Shown here piece by piece: positions 1 to 7,005 of a stretch of 7,005 bases of DNA. Origin of the DNA: Nocardioidaceae bacterium (lineage in GTDB: Bacteria > Actinomycetota > Actinomycetes > Propionibacteriales > Nocardioidaceae); contig JAICRS010000159.1 of the NCBI GenBank assembly GCA_025966335.1, positions 1 to 7,005 on the forward strand, given 5' to 3'. The position numbers and the translations under genes are program-made. The notes beneath the pieces were generated by a model. The model was not told the origin of the DNA and searched no databases. It was given only the letters and a program-made list of their open reading frames with translations. Each line of letters begins with the position of its first letter. The stretch's first letter is position 1.

Positions 1-1
1 C

Positions 2-220
2 GCCACCGGCACGGTCGAGCGCGTCGGTGAGCGACAGACGCTGGTCCGGCTCACCGCGCCGGTGCCCGGAATGCTCAGCATCTACGCGTGGGACGAAGGC
101 GACGGCAAGGCCACGGCCGGCGTCCGGGCGTACCTGTTCTCCGCAGACGCCGCCGACTACGCGCGGCGCGAACAGCCGGCCTGGCAGGCCTGGCTGCAGG
201 GAATCTCCGTCCCTGCCTGA
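2..220 (+). CDS. C-terminal fragment of an unidentified protein, possibly SRPBCC-like
   Basis: The window opens inside a gene. The frame beginning at base 2 is open for 72 codons to a TGA at 218-220, with strongly G/C-biased third positions. The visible tail has a short beta-rich stretch (ERVGERQTLVRLTAPVPG, then LSIYAWDEG and a VRAYLF strand) followed by a terminal helix with the pattern ARREQPAWQAWLQGI. A strand-strand-strand-helix ending with W..WL is reminiscent of the C-terminal helix of SRPBCC/START-like (AHSA1-type) proteins, but no diagnostic motif is present and the N-terminal part lies outside the window. The gene converges with the minus-strand genes that follow. Coding status is well supported; the family is a guess. 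Confidence 0.6.
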   Translation, partial: ATGTVERVGERQTLVRLTAPVPGMLSIYAWDEGDGKATAGVRAYLFSADAADYARREQPAWQAWLQGISVPA

Positions 221-231
221 TCTTCTACCGT

Positions 232-249
232 CACCTGTCGATGCAGGTG
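232..249. repeat. Small inverted repeat between convergent genes
   Basis: CACCTG (232-237) and CAGGTG (244-249) form a 6-bp stem with a 6-nt loop, 11 nt after the stop of the partial gene. It sits where a terminator for the convergent genes would be expected, but neither side carries a T run. The rest of 221-313 shows no gene and no other signal. Confidence 0.2.
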
Positions 250-313
250 CGTCACTCCGCCGCCATCGCCTGCCGCTCGGGGTCTCGAAACTCCTGCGAC
301 GCTGCGATCGGAT

Positions 314-593
314 TCAACCTCCAACGTCGCCAACGAGGGCCTCGTAGGTCCCCACGGGGAACGGCGCCCCGCAGCAGCCTCAAGCCGCGGTACGTGGTCG
401 ATCGCAGCGTTCTCGATCTGGCGATTGGTCCGCAGCTCCGCCACCACACGAGAGTAGGAGTTCCTCGCCTCGATGTTGAGTAGCAGGCGGGAACTGCACG
501 GCCGGCGTCCAGTTCGGGGACGGGCACCCACAGCGCGCCGGACACGCTCGGCCCCCAAGTGACCAGATCGCGCTGGCACTCAAATGCAGCCAT
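314..593 (-). pseudogene. Small unidentified gene apparently broken by two one-base losses
   Basis: An ATG at 593-591 lies 4 nt after the stop of the winged-helix gene, with an AGAGAG stretch upstream, so it would be translationally coupled to it. Three successive reading frames look coding, with high GC at third positions. Residues from 593 read MAAFECQRDLVTWGPS and continue GALWVPVPELDAGRAVPA. Near 484-491 the coding signal moves to a second frame (RLLLNIEARNSYSRVVAEL, then RTNRQIENAAIDHVPRLEAAAG). Near 367-370 it moves to a third frame (APFPVGTYEALVGDVGG, stop TGA at 316-314). Both shifts have the same sign and each fits loss of one base, the second in a run of four C (plus strand). The repaired product would be about 93 aa, with a central charged helix. 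I do not recognise the family. Alternatives are sequencing errors, or a real 113-codon ORF in the first frame whose downstream part looks non-coding (rich in R, P and W). Confidence 0.45.
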
Positions 594-597
594 GAGG

Positions 598-1710
598 TCA
601 CTCTCTTAGGTGCAGGTCGCGGCCGAGGATGCCGGCCAGTCGCGCGGCCTCCTGCTCGACGGCCTCCTCGGGTCGCCGCCGCTCGTCGAGCCAAGTGACC
701 GTGAGCTCGTCGCCCTTCTGCGCCCATGTCCCGCACACAACACCGCCGACGATCACCACGTTGGCCTTGCGGGTGACGAGGTCCCGTCGGGACTGCGGGG
801 TGACGTGGACGTCCTGGGTGCCGGGTCCCATCACCCACTGGTCGTGCCCGGGAAGGAATCGCACCGCGTCCGAGGGTCGCGCGGCGCCGAGGGAGTCGAC
901 GTCCTCGCGAACGACGTACGCCGTGGTGCCCTCGACGTCGACCGCGGCCAGCTGGTCGCGCAGCTCGGACAGCCAGCTGTTGAGCCGTTTACGGCCGGCG
1001 CTCAGGCCGTTGCCGAGCCAGTAGTGGATGTGGTCGAACGTCGCCGGTCCATACGTCCGGAGGTACGCCGTGATGGCCCGAGGACCCGCCTCGTCGAGGT
1101 CGGGGACACCCGTCCATCTCGGGTTGAGGTCGAGTCGCTGGAAGGTGGGCTGCCCGTCGCTGGGTGGCCCGAAGCTCATGTCCCCTTGCCAGGTCAGCGG
1201 CTTGACCAGCGTGCCCGCACCCTCGTCGAAGACCGGTCGCAGGTGCCGGTACGCGCGGTGTCTCGTCAGCACGTCACCGAGCTCGTAGATGGTCAACGGC
1301 CCATCGCCAAGCGCCTCGCGCACGGCTTCCCGGAAGTCGGGCCAGTCCGATGGCTCGAGCCGGTAGTACTCCACCCAGCTCGGCAGCTCCCACTGCCGCC
1401 CGGCCGATCGCAGCGCGAGGTAGATGCCACCGTCCTCCGGCGAGAGGTAGTGCATCGACCCGCGGAACGCGAACACCTTGATCACCGTCCCGTCCGCCAG
1501 CGCCTTGGCAAGCTCGCCGGGCCGCGACCTCGTACGGCGGGTCCTCACCGCGAGCTCGGCGAGCGACTCGTCCATCGACAGCACCGCACCGAGGCGGCGT
1601 ACGACATCGGCCACCGACGCGGACCCGACCGGGTCGAGCAGGTGTCGCTCCAACCGCCAGGCCAACGCCTGGATCCAAGTCACCGAGACGTCGGGCGAAG
1701 TGGTGGTCAT
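598..1710 (-). CDS. Winged helix DNA-binding domain-containing protein (HTH_42 family)
   Basis: A 370-residue protein resembling the HTH_42 superfamily (formerly DUF1006), which includes the DNA glycosylases YcaQ/AlkZ; most actinobacterial members are uncharacterised. Family-like landmarks in order are VTWIQALAWRLERHLL near the N terminus, the segment FRGSMHYLSPEDGGIYLAL around residue 90, GAGTLVKPLTWQGDMSFGP in the middle, RAITAYLRTYGPATFDHIHYW (residues about 210-230, a winged-helix segment), and FLPGHDQWVMGPG followed by ANVVIVGGVVCGTWAQKGDELTVTWL near the C terminus. I cannot identify the catalytic Gln motif of AlkZ, so glycosylase activity should not be assumed. The ATG at 1710 is preferred because MTTTSPDVSVTW gives a natural start; a GTG at 1725 would add five residues (RRWD region). 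Neither has a convincing ribosome site. Divergent from the yyaL-type gene, with a 4-nt gap to the broken small gene downstream. Confidence 0.85.
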   Translation of the reverse strand: MTTTSPDVSVTWIQALAWRLERHLLDPVGSASVADVVRRLGAVLSMDESLAELAVRTRRTRSRPGELAKALADGTVIKVFAFRGSMHYLSPEDGGIYLALRSAGRQWELPSWVEYYRLEPSDWPDFREAVREALGDGPLTIYELGDVLTRHRAYRHLRPVFDEGAGTLVKPLTWQGDMSFGPPSDGQPTFQRLDLNPRWTGVPDLDEAGPRAITAYLRTYGPATFDHIHYWLGNGLSAGRKRLNSWLSELRDQLAAVDVEGTTAYVVREDVDSLGAARPSDAVRFLPGHDQWVMGPGTQDVHVTPQSRRDLVTRKANVVIVGGVVCGTWAQKGDELTVTWLDERRRPEEAVEQEAARLAGILGRDLHLRE

Positions 1711-1891
1711 GTCCCAGCGTCGCACTGATTCCGGACGAAAGGCGTTCTCTGATCGTTGACAGGTCCCTCAAGCCTGAGCCTGGACGGCGGCTCGGCGGTC
1801 CCCTGACCCCGCGTTTGACGCGAACCACGGCCGACGTCGCTCGCTGGTCCGATGCGCCTGCGAGTGATGCGCGCCCTCGACGAGCACGGGC

Positions 1892-1897
1892 TAGCGT
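1892..1897 (+). promoter_or_regulatory. Candidate -10 element for a leaderless yyaL-type mRNA
   Basis: TAGCGT matches the actinobacterial -10 consensus TANNNT and ends 7 nt before the GTG at 1905, the distance expected when transcription starts at the start codon itself. No good -35 hexamer is visible 16-18 nt upstream. The rest of the divergent intergenic stretch (1711-1891) holds no gene I can support; a TTGACA-like hexamer at 1756-1761 has no matching -10 at the right distance. Confidence 0.5.
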
Positions 1898-1904
1898 GGG
1901 GAGC

Positions 1905-3908
<2,004 letters not shown>

Positions 3909-3925
3909 CCCGCCCCCGGGCATGA

Positions 3926-3955
3926 CGAAGGGGAAGGCATCCGCCTTCCCCTTCG
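3926..3955. terminator. Strong hairpin terminator between convergent yyaL-type and hlyIII genes
   Basis: A perfect 13-bp stem: CGAAGGGGAAGGC (3926-3938) pairs with GCCTTCCCCTTCG (3943-3955) around a 4-nt loop ATCC. It begins 17 nt after the yyaL-type stop and is followed on the plus strand by a moderately T-rich tract (3956-3967, six T in twelve). The plus-strand context therefore fits an intrinsic terminator better than the minus-strand one, although the symmetric stem could also stop read-through from hlyIII, whose coding end is about 155 nt away. Confidence 0.85.
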
Positions 3956-4111
3956 CTGTTGGTTCTCAGCAGCTCTTCACGGCCCTTCGGGCTCGTGGCG
4001 TGATCGTGCGGGGGTCAACAAGGTTCGCACCTCCATCTCGATCAGCTTCGATCTGGTCCTTCGACGGTAACCCCGCTCGCGGCCAGAGTAAAGACCCCTA
4101 TGCCCCGAATT
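3956..4111. other. Non-coding spacer downstream of hlyIII
   Basis: No gene is supported here. One further small hairpin is visible: CACG-GCCC (3978-3985) with GGGC-T-CGTG (3989-3997), an 8-bp stem with one bulged T and a 3-nt loop. A plus-strand ORF starting at 3922 is unlikely to be real because it begins inside the terminator and has no ribosome site or family features. A GGTTCGCACC stretch near 4021 looks slightly like a tRNA T arm, but no tRNA fold surrounds it. Confidence 0.4.
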
Positions 4112-4831
4112 TCAGCGCAGCGAGTAGGTCGCGATCGAGACCCCGACGTAGTGCGTGGCGAAGGCGATGATCGTGAGGGTGTGGAACACCTCGTGGAAGC
4201 CGAACCAGCGCGGCGAGGGGTTGGGCCACCGGAAGCCGTAGACGAAGCCGCCGATCGTGTAGAGCAGGCCGCCCACGACGAGGCAGGTGATGGTGGCCGC
4301 CTTGGCGGACGCGAAGAACGCCGGGAAGTAGAAGACGGCCGCCCAGCCGAGCATGATGTAGATCGGCGTGTAGAGCCAGCGCGGCGCACCGGTCCAGAAC
4401 AGCCGGAACAGGATGCCGAGGGCCGCCCCGCCCCAGGCGATCGCCAGGAGGGTGACGCGTTGCTCACCCTCCAGCAGGATCAACGTGAACGGGGTGTAGG
4501 ACCCGGCGATCAGCAGGAAGATGCTCGAGTGGTCGAGCCGTCGCAGCCACAGGCCGGTCCGCTCCGACCAGGTGCCGCGGTGCATGGTCGCCGACGCTGT
4601 GAACAACGCGAGCGCCGACGCAGCGAAGATGGCGGACCCGATCCGTGTGGCTGGCGTGGGGGACAGCACGATCAGCACGATCCCCGCAGCGAGCGCCAAC
4701 GGTGCGGTCGCCGCGTGCAGCCAGCCGCGCAGCTGCGGCTTGACCTCCTGGAGCTTCTCGCGCACCTGCTCCCGGACTTGCTCGCCCGCCTCGACGGACC
4801 GGTCGACGGCGCGTTGGGTGTGCGACTCCAT
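4112..4831 (-). CDS. hlyIII: Hemolysin III family (PAQR-type) membrane protein
   Basis: A 239-residue integral membrane protein of the hemolysin III / TrhA family, within the PAQR superfamily (7 membrane segments, zinc site). Hydrophobic segments start at about residue 40 (APLALAAGIVLIVL) and include IGSAIFAASALALF, SSIFLLIAGSYTPF, VTLLAIAWGGAALGILFRLF, IYIMLGWAAVFYFPAFF and ATITCLVVGGLLYTIGGFVYGF. Probable metal-site residues are visible: S80xxxH84, D100 in RRLDHSSIFLL, and the C-terminal H213xxxH217. The first 35 residues are a charged, heptad-like helix (EQVREQVREKLQEV), a longer N-terminal tail than in many relatives. Function is uncertain: the family name comes from a Bacillus cereus haemolytic activity, and homologs have been linked to membrane fluidity control. 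It probably corresponds to Rv1085c. ATG at 4831 is the first in-frame ATG and lies 6 nt from a -10 element. Convergent with yyaL, divergent from uppS. Confidence 0.93.
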   Translation of the reverse strand: MESHTQRAVDRSVEAGEQVREQVREKLQEVKPQLRGWLHAATAPLALAAGIVLIVLSPTPATRIGSAIFAASALALFTASATMHRGTWSERTGLWLRRLDHSSIFLLIAGSYTPFTLILLEGEQRVTLLAIAWGGAALGILFRLFWTGAPRWLYTPIYIMLGWAAVFYFPAFFASAKAATITCLVVGGLLYTIGGFVYGFRWPNPSPRWFGFHEVFHTLTIIAFATHYVGVSIATYSLR

Positions 4832-4837
4832 GGGCCC

Positions 4838-4843
4838 AAGGTA
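4838..4843 (-). promoter_or_regulatory. Candidate -10 element for leaderless hlyIII mRNA
   Basis: On the minus strand TACCTT (TANNNT type) ends 6 nt before the ATG at 4831, separated by GGGCCC. This spacing would place the transcription start at or next to the start codon. No Shine-Dalgarno-like sequence and no clear -35 hexamer are visible. The 74-nt divergent region thus carries one -10 for each direction. Confidence 0.45.
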
Positions 4844-4891
4844 CCCACCAGACCCAGCGCGCAATCCGGGCGAACCGTCGCACGGCGCGGG

Positions 4892-4897
4892 TAGTGT
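4892..4897 (+). promoter_or_regulatory. Candidate -10 element for leaderless uppS mRNA
   Basis: TAGTGT (TANNNT type) ends 8 nt before the GTG at 4906. There is no ribosome binding site between them (TGTCCGAC), so a leaderless transcript is the simplest reading. The motif resembles the TAGCGT in front of the yyaL-type gene in sequence and position. No convincing -35 is seen. Confidence 0.5.
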
Positions 4898-4905
4898 TGT
4901 CCGAC

Positions 4906-5682
4906 GTGGCTGACTGGAAGAGCGGGCTCCGCCGACTGCTGTACCCGGCGTACGAAGCACGCCTCGCGCGGCGCCTGCCCGCGGACCGGCTGCCCAAGCA
5001 CGTCGGCGTGATGCTGGACGGGAACCGGCGCTGGGCCCGCGCGGCCGGGGCGGACGCGGCGCACGGCCATCGCGCCGGTGCGGCGAACATCTCCCCGCTG
5101 CTCGAGTGGTGCGAGGAGGCCGGCGTCGAGGTGGTCACCTTGTGGCTGCTGTCGACCGACAACCTGAACCGGCCCCCGCAGGAGGTCACCGAGCTGCTCA
5201 CGATCATCGAGGAGGCGGTCGCCGACCTGGCCGCCGGCCGGCGGTGGCGGCTCAACCCGGTCGGTGCCCTGGACCTGCTTCCCGCCGCGACCGCCCGCCG
5301 CCTCAAGGAGGCCGCCGACGGGACCCGGGACGTGGACGGGCTGATCGTCAACGTCGCGGTCGGCTACGGCGGGCGCCGCGAGATCGCGGACGCGGTGCGG
5401 TCGCTGCTGCACGAGCACGCGTCCAAGGGGACCTCGGTCGAGGAGCTCGCCGAGCTGATCGACGTGGAGCACATCGCCGAGCACCTCTACACCAAGGGCC
5501 AGCCGGACCCCGACCTGGTGATCCGCACCTCCGGCGAGCAGCGGCTGGGCGGGTTCCTGCTCTGGCAGAGCGCGCAGAGCGAGTTCTACTTCTGCGAGGC
5601 CTACTGGCCCGACTTCCGCCGGGTGGACTTCCTCCGCGCGCTGCGGGCGTACGCCGAGCGGGAGCGTCGGTTCGGCGCCTGA
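4906..5682 (+). CDS. uppS: Short-chain cis-prenyltransferase (isoprenyl transferase, UppS family)
   Basis: A 258-residue cis-prenyl (Z-type) diphosphate synthase, condensing isopentenyl diphosphate with an allylic primer in the cytoplasm. Visible motifs: catalytic loop HVGVMLDGNRRWAR with Asp38; HGHRAGA near residue 53; WLLSTDNLNRPPQEV; VNVAVGYGGRREIADAV; YTKGQPDPDLVIRTSGEQRL (R207-L214) and WQSAQSEFYFCEAYWPDF with Glu226. It looks closer to Rv1086, the M. tuberculosis Z,E-farnesyl diphosphate synthase, than to long-chain Rv2361c: the catalytic loop reads DGNRRWAR rather than DGNGRWA, and the GEQRLGGFLLWQSA region matches what I recall of Rv1086. A C15 product that another enzyme extends to a polyprenyl diphosphate is therefore likely, but chain length is inferred. 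GTG 4906 gives a family-like N terminus (LRRLLYPAYEARL). Upstream neighbour hlyIII is divergent; phoH2 follows after its own promoter. Confidence 0.93.
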   Translation: MADWKSGLRRLLYPAYEARLARRLPADRLPKHVGVMLDGNRRWARAAGADAAHGHRAGAANISPLLEWCEEAGVEVVTLWLLSTDNLNRPPQEVTELLTIIEEAVADLAAGRRWRLNPVGALDLLPAATARRLKEAADGTRDVDGLIVNVAVGYGGRREIADAVRSLLHEHASKGTSVEELAELIDVEHIAEHLYTKGQPDPDLVIRTSGEQRLGGFLLWQSAQSEFYFCEAYWPDFRRVDFLRALRAYAERERRFGA

Positions 5683-5694
5683 ACGGCGGCGCCG
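5673..5694 (+). terminator. Possible weak GC hairpin at the end of uppS
   Basis: CGGCGCC (5673-5679) and GGCGCCG (5688-5694) form a 7-bp GC stem whose 8-nt loop begins with the uppS stop codon. A run of C, not T, follows, so it does not look like a standard intrinsic terminator. An alternative 5-bp stem ACGGC/GCCGT (5683-5695) overlaps it. Some read-through into the phoH2 leader is possible. Confidence 0.3.
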
Positions 5695-5748
5695 TCCCCC
5701 ACGGACACGGATTCGGGCGTGTCGACCGTGATCCGGGTCTCATCGACC

Positions 5749-5754
5749 TACTCT
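5749..5754 (+). promoter_or_regulatory. Candidate -10 element of the phoH2 leader transcript
   Basis: TACTCT fits TANNNT. Transcription would start near 5761, giving a 5' leader of about 195 nt before the phoH2 start. The ATG at 5759 lies only 4 nt after the hexamer, likely just outside the transcript, which argues against the 54-codon ORF that begins there. No clear -35 is seen, so the promoter call is tentative. Confidence 0.4.
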
Positions 5755-5801
5755 TGAGATGACAGCAGGTGGGGAAGCCCGCTGTTTCGGGAGGCCCGCT
5801 C

Positions 5802-5909
5802 GTGAGAACTCACGACCAGCAGCACGGCGCGCAGGAGCACATCCGGCGCGCCACCGGAGGTCTGCACTCGGACTTTCGGGCCCGCTCCCGGTCCAACGGA
5901 AACGACTAG
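5802..5909 (+). CDS. 35-codon small ORF in the phoH2 leader
   Basis: GTG (5802) to TAG (5907-5909) encodes a 35-residue, strongly charged peptide beginning MRTHDQQHGAQEHIRRATGG and ending RARSRSNGND. A textbook Shine-Dalgarno, GGGAGG (5789-5794), lies 7 nt before the GTG. About 28 of 34 sense codons end in G or C, clearly better than the overlapping ORF from ATG 5759. The start codon lies inside a small hairpin (CGTGA-GAAC-TCACG, 5801-5814), and CCCG (5778-5781) can pair with CGGG (5788-5791) over the ribosome site. The stop is 46 nt before phoH2. It occupies the position of PhoAT, the small antitoxin gene described upstream of mycobacterial phoH2, but it is shorter and does not overlap phoH2, and I cannot show homology. 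A leader peptide is the other reading. No known family recognised. Confidence 0.45.
   Translation: MRTHDQQHGAQEHIRRATGGLHSDFRARSRSNGND
5826..5852 (+). promoter_or_regulatory. Stable hairpin inside the phoH2 leader small ORF
   Basis: GGCGCGC (5826-5832) pairs with GCGCGCC (5846-5852); after one A/G mismatch GGA (5834-5836) pairs with TCC (5842-5844) around the loop GCACA. It lies within the small ORF, so translating ribosomes would have to unfold it. Hairpins inside GC-rich coding sequence are common, so its role is uncertain. Confidence 0.3.
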
Positions 5910-5950
5910 GACCGGGGCGCTGAGTGCGTGCGTCGGTCCCGCGAGGGGAC
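5886..5950 (+). promoter_or_regulatory. Candidate mutually exclusive hairpins (attenuator) controlling the phoH2 ribosome site
   Basis: Four segments can pair in alternative ways. Segment 1, CCCGGTCC (5887-5894), pairs perfectly with segment 2, GGACCGGG (5909-5916), a hairpin whose 14-nt loop contains the first two bases of the small ORF stop. Segment 2 can instead pair with segment 3 (GGACCG 5909-5914 with CGGTCC 5934-5939). Segment 3 can also pair with segment 4 (GTCCC 5936-5940 with GGGAC 5946-5950), which covers the phoH2 Shine-Dalgarno GAGGGG (5943-5948). A ribosome paused over segment 1 (codons 29-31, Ser-Arg-Ser) would free segment 2 to capture segment 3 and expose the phoH2 site; one at the stop codon would cover segment 2 and leave 3:4 formed. 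The pairings are read directly; the regulatory behaviour is inferred. Confidence 0.4.
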
Positions 5951-5955
5951 GAACC

Positions 5956-7005
5956 GTGGCTGCACCAAAGAGCACCACTACTCGCCGCACGAACGCGCCA
6001 GCGCAGAGCGAGGCCGGGATCCGGACCTACGTTCTCGACACCAGCGTTCTCCTGGCCGACCCGGGCGCACTCCGCCGGTTCGACGAGCACGAAGTGGTTC
6101 TGCCTGTAGTCGTCATCACCGAGCTCGAGGGCAAGCGGCACCATCCGGAGCTGGGCTACTTCGCCCGGTCCGCGCTGCGCATGCTCGACGAGCTGCGCGT
6201 CGTCCACGGCCGGCTCGACGAGCCGGTCCCGGTCGGCGAGACCGGCGGGACCATCCGGGTCGAGCTCAACCACACCGACCCGGAGTCGCTGCCCTCGGGC
6301 TTCCGGCTCGGCGACAACGACTCGAGGATCCTCGCGGTCGCGTGCAACCTCGCCCACGAAGGGCACGAGGTCACCCTCGTGTCCAAAGACCTCCCGATGC
6401 GGATCAAGGCCTCCGCGGTGGGTCTGGACGCCCAGGAGTACCGCGCCGAGCTCGCCGTCGAGTCCGGATGGACCGGGATGGCCGAGGTCGAGGTCGGTGC
6501 GGCTCTCGTCGACGAGCTGTACGACGACGGGGTGGCCGACCTGGAGGAGGCCCGGGACCTGCCCTGCCACACCGGCCTGGTGCTGATCTCCGAGCGGGGT
6601 AGCGCGCTCGGCCGGGTCAAGGCCGACAAGCGCGTGCACCTCGTTCGCGGGGACCGGGAGGCGTTCGGGATCCACGGCCGCTCCGCCGAGCAGCGGATCG
6701 CGCTGGAGATGCTGCTCGACCCCGAGGTGGGCATCGTCTCCCTGGGTGGCCGCGCCGGCACCGGCAAGTCGGCGATGGCCCTGTGTGCGGGTCTCGAGGC
6801 AGTGATGGAGCGTGGCCAGCACAAGAAGGTCGTCGTGTTCCGGCCGCTGTTCGCGGTCGGCGGGCAGGAGCTCGGCTACCTGCCCGGAAGTGAGTCCGAG
6901 AAGATGTCGCCGTGGGGGCAGGCGGTGTTCGACACCCTCGGCGCCCTGGTCTCCGACAACGTGCTCGAAGAGGTCGTCGAGCGCGGGATCCTCGAAGTGC
7001 TGCCG
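5956..7005 (+). CDS. phoH2: PhoH2: PIN-domain RNase fused to PhoH ATPase (3' end cut by window)
   Basis: The first 350 residues of a PhoH2-type protein, usually about 430-450 aa. The N-terminal PIN domain (about residues 22-160) shows the acidic active-site set: D28 in YVLDTSVLLADP, E56 in ITELEGKR, D122 in GDNDSRILAV and D145 in LVSKDLPMRIKA. A linker leads to the PhoH (SF1-helicase-like) ATPase with the lead-in AFGIHGRSAEQRIALEMLL and Walker A GGRAGTGKS (residues 264-272, K271). Walker B (VDEAQ in the family) should lie just beyond the window. M. tuberculosis PhoH2 (Rv1095) is reported as a sequence-specific RNase with ATP-dependent RNA unwinding, acting with the upstream antitoxin PhoAT; activity here is inferred from motifs. 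The first 20 residues are a polar, Thr/Arg-rich tail. GTG 5956 is chosen for its Shine-Dalgarno GAGGGG 7 nt upstream. It is preceded by a structured leader rather than an overlapping antitoxin gene. Confidence 0.93.
   Translation, partial: MAAPKSTTTRRTNAPAQSEAGIRTYVLDTSVLLADPGALRRFDEHEVVLPVVVITELEGKRHHPELGYFARSALRMLDELRVVHGRLDEPVPVGETGGTIRVELNHTDPESLPSGFRLGDNDSRILAVACNLAHEGHEVTLVSKDLPMRIKASAVGLDAQEYRAELAVESGWTGMAEVEVGAALVDELYDDGVADLEEARDLPCHTGLVLISERGSALGRVKADKRVHLVRGDREAFGIHGRSAEQRIALEMLLDPEVGIVSLGGRAGTGKSAMALCAGLEAVMERGQHKKVVVFRPLFAVGGQELGYLPGSESEKMSPWGQAVFDTLGALVSDNVLEEVVERGILEVLP

Noticed and set aside
610..1728. Long plus-strand ORF (372 codons) opposite the winged-helix gene
   Set aside because: It is an antisense shadow of a recognisable family protein; its translation lacks any known motif.
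4010..4090. Possible tRNA or structured RNA remnant (GGTTCGCACC stretch)
   Set aside because: No acceptor, D or anticodon arm can be formed around it, and no CCA-compatible end is present.
3922..4170. 82-codon plus-strand ORF after the yyaL-type gene
   Set aside because: It starts inside the terminator hairpin and runs into the 3' end of hlyIII; no ribosome site or recognisable domain.
5759..5923. 54-codon ORF (ATG 5759 to TGA 5921-5923) in the phoH2 leader
   Set aside because: Its ATG lies only 4 nt after the -10 hexamer, probably outside the transcript, and its third codon positions are much less GC-biased than those of the overlapping 35-codon ORF.
5740..6822. 360-codon minus-strand ORF across the phoH2 leader and 5' half
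   Set aside because: Antisense to PIN and PhoH motifs; no family-like features in its translation and no ribosome site.

Overview
The base composition (very GC-rich, strong G/C third-codon bias), the many GTG starts and the gene content all point to a high-GC Gram-positive actinobacterium. Four genes in the right-hand two thirds (yyaL-type DUF255 protein, hemolysin III family protein on the opposite strand, short-chain cis-prenyltransferase, PhoH2) recall the Mycobacterium tuberculosis order Rv1084 - Rv1085c - Rv1086 ... Rv1095 (phoH2). From memory of that genome, this window is a compact version without the genes that separate Rv1086 from phoH2 there. A Nocardioides-like or other non-mycobacterial actinomycete is plausible, but the genus cannot be fixed from this sequence.

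Left part (1-1725) is more accessory. It starts with the tail of a plus-strand gene of uncertain family (perhaps SRPBCC-like). Next comes a minus-strand pair: a winged-helix (HTH_42 / YcaQ-like superfamily) protein gene, followed 4 nt after its stop by a small gene that appears broken by two one-base losses. Middle part (1726-4111) is the divergently oriented yyaL-type gene, its strong 13-bp hairpin terminator, and about 150 nt with no gene before the convergent hlyIII gene. Right part (4112-7005) has hlyIII (minus) and the cis-prenyltransferase (plus) starting back to back across 74 nt, then a long leader and the 5' part of phoH2, cut by the window end just past its Walker A region.

Two regulatory themes stand out. 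First, yyaL, hlyIII and uppS each have an actinobacterial -10 hexamer (TANNNT) only 6-8 nt before the start codon, so all three are good candidates for leaderless mRNAs. Second, phoH2 is the opposite. A -10 element at 5749-5754 would give a leader of about 195 nt holding a well-spaced Shine-Dalgarno and a 35-codon small ORF. The small ORF's stop codon begins in the loop of a hairpin that can exchange partners with a downstream segment, and that downstream segment can also mask the phoH2 ribosome binding site. This looks like a translation-attenuation leader and is the most interesting candidate for something undescribed here.

Functionally, the cis-prenyltransferase feeds polyprenyl phosphate (cell-wall lipid carrier) synthesis; PhoH2 is a PIN-domain RNase fused to a PhoH ATPase. 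The yyaL-type and hlyIII-type proteins are conserved but poorly understood, and nothing in the window shows that these four proteins act in one pathway.
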